A stretch of DNA of 5,514 bases, taken from contig JACDBQ010000825.1 in assembly GCA_013694845.1 (NCBI GenBank), positions 1 to 5,514 of the forward strand. The letters run 5' to 3'. The stretch is from Acidobacteriota bacterium (lineage in GTDB: Bacteria > Acidobacteriota > Vicinamibacteria > Vicinamibacterales > 2-12-FULL-66-21). Under the pieces are notes generated by a model that saw only the letters and a list, made by a program, of their open reading frames with translations, searched no databases and was not told the origin of the DNA. A program made the translations under genes and the position numbers. Shown here in pieces: positions 4,845 to 5,514 of the stretch. How positions within the stretch are numbered: position 1 is the first letter of the stretch; every line of letters starts with the position of its first letter.

Positions 4845-5514
4845 TGGCCAAATCCGCCCCCAAGACACCGACGAAGACCCCGAGTAAGAAGAACGCCAGC
4901 ACTGTTCGGAATAGCCGCGCCACAGTCAGCGGTCCAGCCGAGCCAGATCGTTCCGGAGTGGGAGACGTCCTCGCGGAAAAGTCTGCGGGCACCCAGGATC
5001 TGGCGTCGAGCCTGCCCTCCAACCCGAACAAGGGGCAAGAGTACGACCCCAACCTTCCCTCGCCACCACCCCAGGGGCCGTCGATCGTTCCTCGGGACCC
5101 GATCGTCGGCGCAAGCACGGTCACGGAGTCGAACGGCTCCGACAAGGTGGGGAGCGGCAGCCCGTTGGTCGGCCAGAATCCCACCGTCGGTTCGCTCGAC
5201 CGGGTTCGCGTCGACTCCAGCAAGCGCACCCTGACGACGAATCAGGGTGTGCCGGTTTCCGACAATCAGCACTCGCTCAAGGTCGGACTGCGCGGTCCGA
5301 CCCTCCTCGAGGATTTCATCCTCCGCGAGAAGATCACGCACTTCGACCACGAGCGTATCCCCGAGCGCATCGTTCATGCCCGCGGGTCGGCGGCCCACGG
5401 CTACTTCGAATGTTCAACAACTTTGGAGAAATACACCCGCGCCTCGCTCTTTGCCGAAACGGGCAAGCAAACGCCTGTGTTCGTGCGCTTTTCGACCGTG
5501 CTCGGCGAGCGCGG
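4844..5514 (+). CDS. katE: Large-subunit (clade 2, HPII-like) heme catalase, N-terminal part
   Basis: The 223 full codons visible encode the start of a cytoplasmic heme catalase that dismutates hydrogen peroxide to water and oxygen. From residue 131 the sequence follows E. coli HPII closely: TTNQGVPVSDNQHSLKVG (131-148), RGPTLLEDFILREKITHFD (150-168) and HERIPERIVHARGSAAHGYF (169-188), with catalytic His178, then TPVFVRFSTVLGERG at the window edge. The second catalytic residue (Asn), heme-ligand Tyr and the C-terminal flavodoxin-like domain lie beyond the window. The N-terminal extension before TTNQG is 130 residues, 50 longer than in HPII (TTNQG at 81, His128), and is Lys/Thr/Pro/Ser-rich and probably disordered. 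The ATG at 4844 is the only ATG after the stop at 4748-4750; a TTG at 4754 is unlikely. It is divergent from the exported-protein gene. Confidence 0.93.
   Translation, partial: MAKSAPKTPTKTPSKKNASTVRNSRATVSGPAEPDRSGVGDVLAEKSAGTQDLASSLPSNPNKGQEYDPNLPSPPPQGPSIVPRDPIVGASTVTESNGSDKVGSGSPLVGQNPTVGSLDRVRVDSSKRTLTTNQGVPVSDNQHSLKVGLRGPTLLEDFILREKITHFDHERIPERIVHARGSAAHGYFECSTTLEKYTRASLFAETGKQTPVFVRFSTVLGER

Noticed and set aside
4742..5398. Minus-strand open frame opposite the catalase
   Set aside because: It is antisense to a clear catalase sequence and its own translation has no recognisable domain.
1..5514. CRISPR array, tRNA or rRNA gene, insertion-sequence ends, phage genes
   Set aside because: No regularly spaced repeats, no cloverleaf-like or rRNA-like stretch, and no transposase or integrase motifs were seen. 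The breakpoint near 555 has no IS-type inverted ends or target duplication that I can see.

Overview
The window is a GC-rich bacterial segment with dense, protein-coding content. It carries parts of seven protein genes and no RNA gene, CRISPR array or transposase that I can recognise. The gene set fits a free-living, high-GC environmental heterotroph: family 3 amidohydrolase, large secreted-type alpha/beta hydrolase, FAH-family enzyme, O-methyltransferase, MerR regulator and large-subunit catalase. An Acidobacteriota (Vicinamibacteria-like) or proteobacterial origin is possible, but the sequence alone does not settle it.

Left part (1-1952). A minus-strand amidohydrolase fragment and a plus-strand alpha/beta hydrolase lie head to head. 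Both lack their 5' ends, and recognisable protein sequence on both strands converges on a breakpoint near 547-563. Either a deletion removed both N-termini and the region between them, or the contig is chimeric at this point. Neither gene has a credible start or promoter as it stands.

Middle part (2023-3696). A tight minus-strand pair encodes an FAH-family hydrolase/isomerase/lyase followed, 6 bases later, by a SAM-dependent O-methyltransferase. It looks like a two-gene transcription unit concerned with small aromatic or keto-acid metabolites. It is transcribed away from the MerR gene.

Right part (3697-5514). A MerR-family regulator (plus) converges on a gene for a small exported protein (minus), and their reading frames overlap by 135 bases. 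Upstream of the exported-protein gene is a very good MerR-type promoter: TTGACT, a 20-base spacer holding an imperfect 22-base dyad, then GATGAT. The dyad closely resembles the zntA operator of E. coli as I remember it. The -10 element lies only 6 bases before the ATG, so the transcript is predicted to be leaderless. Divergent from this gene, an HPII/KatE-like catalase begins with an unusually long disordered N-terminus and runs off the window. The working model is a MerR-controlled stress module: the regulator lacks the usual C-terminal metal cysteines, its target has a Met/His-rich N-terminus, and a catalase lies next door.
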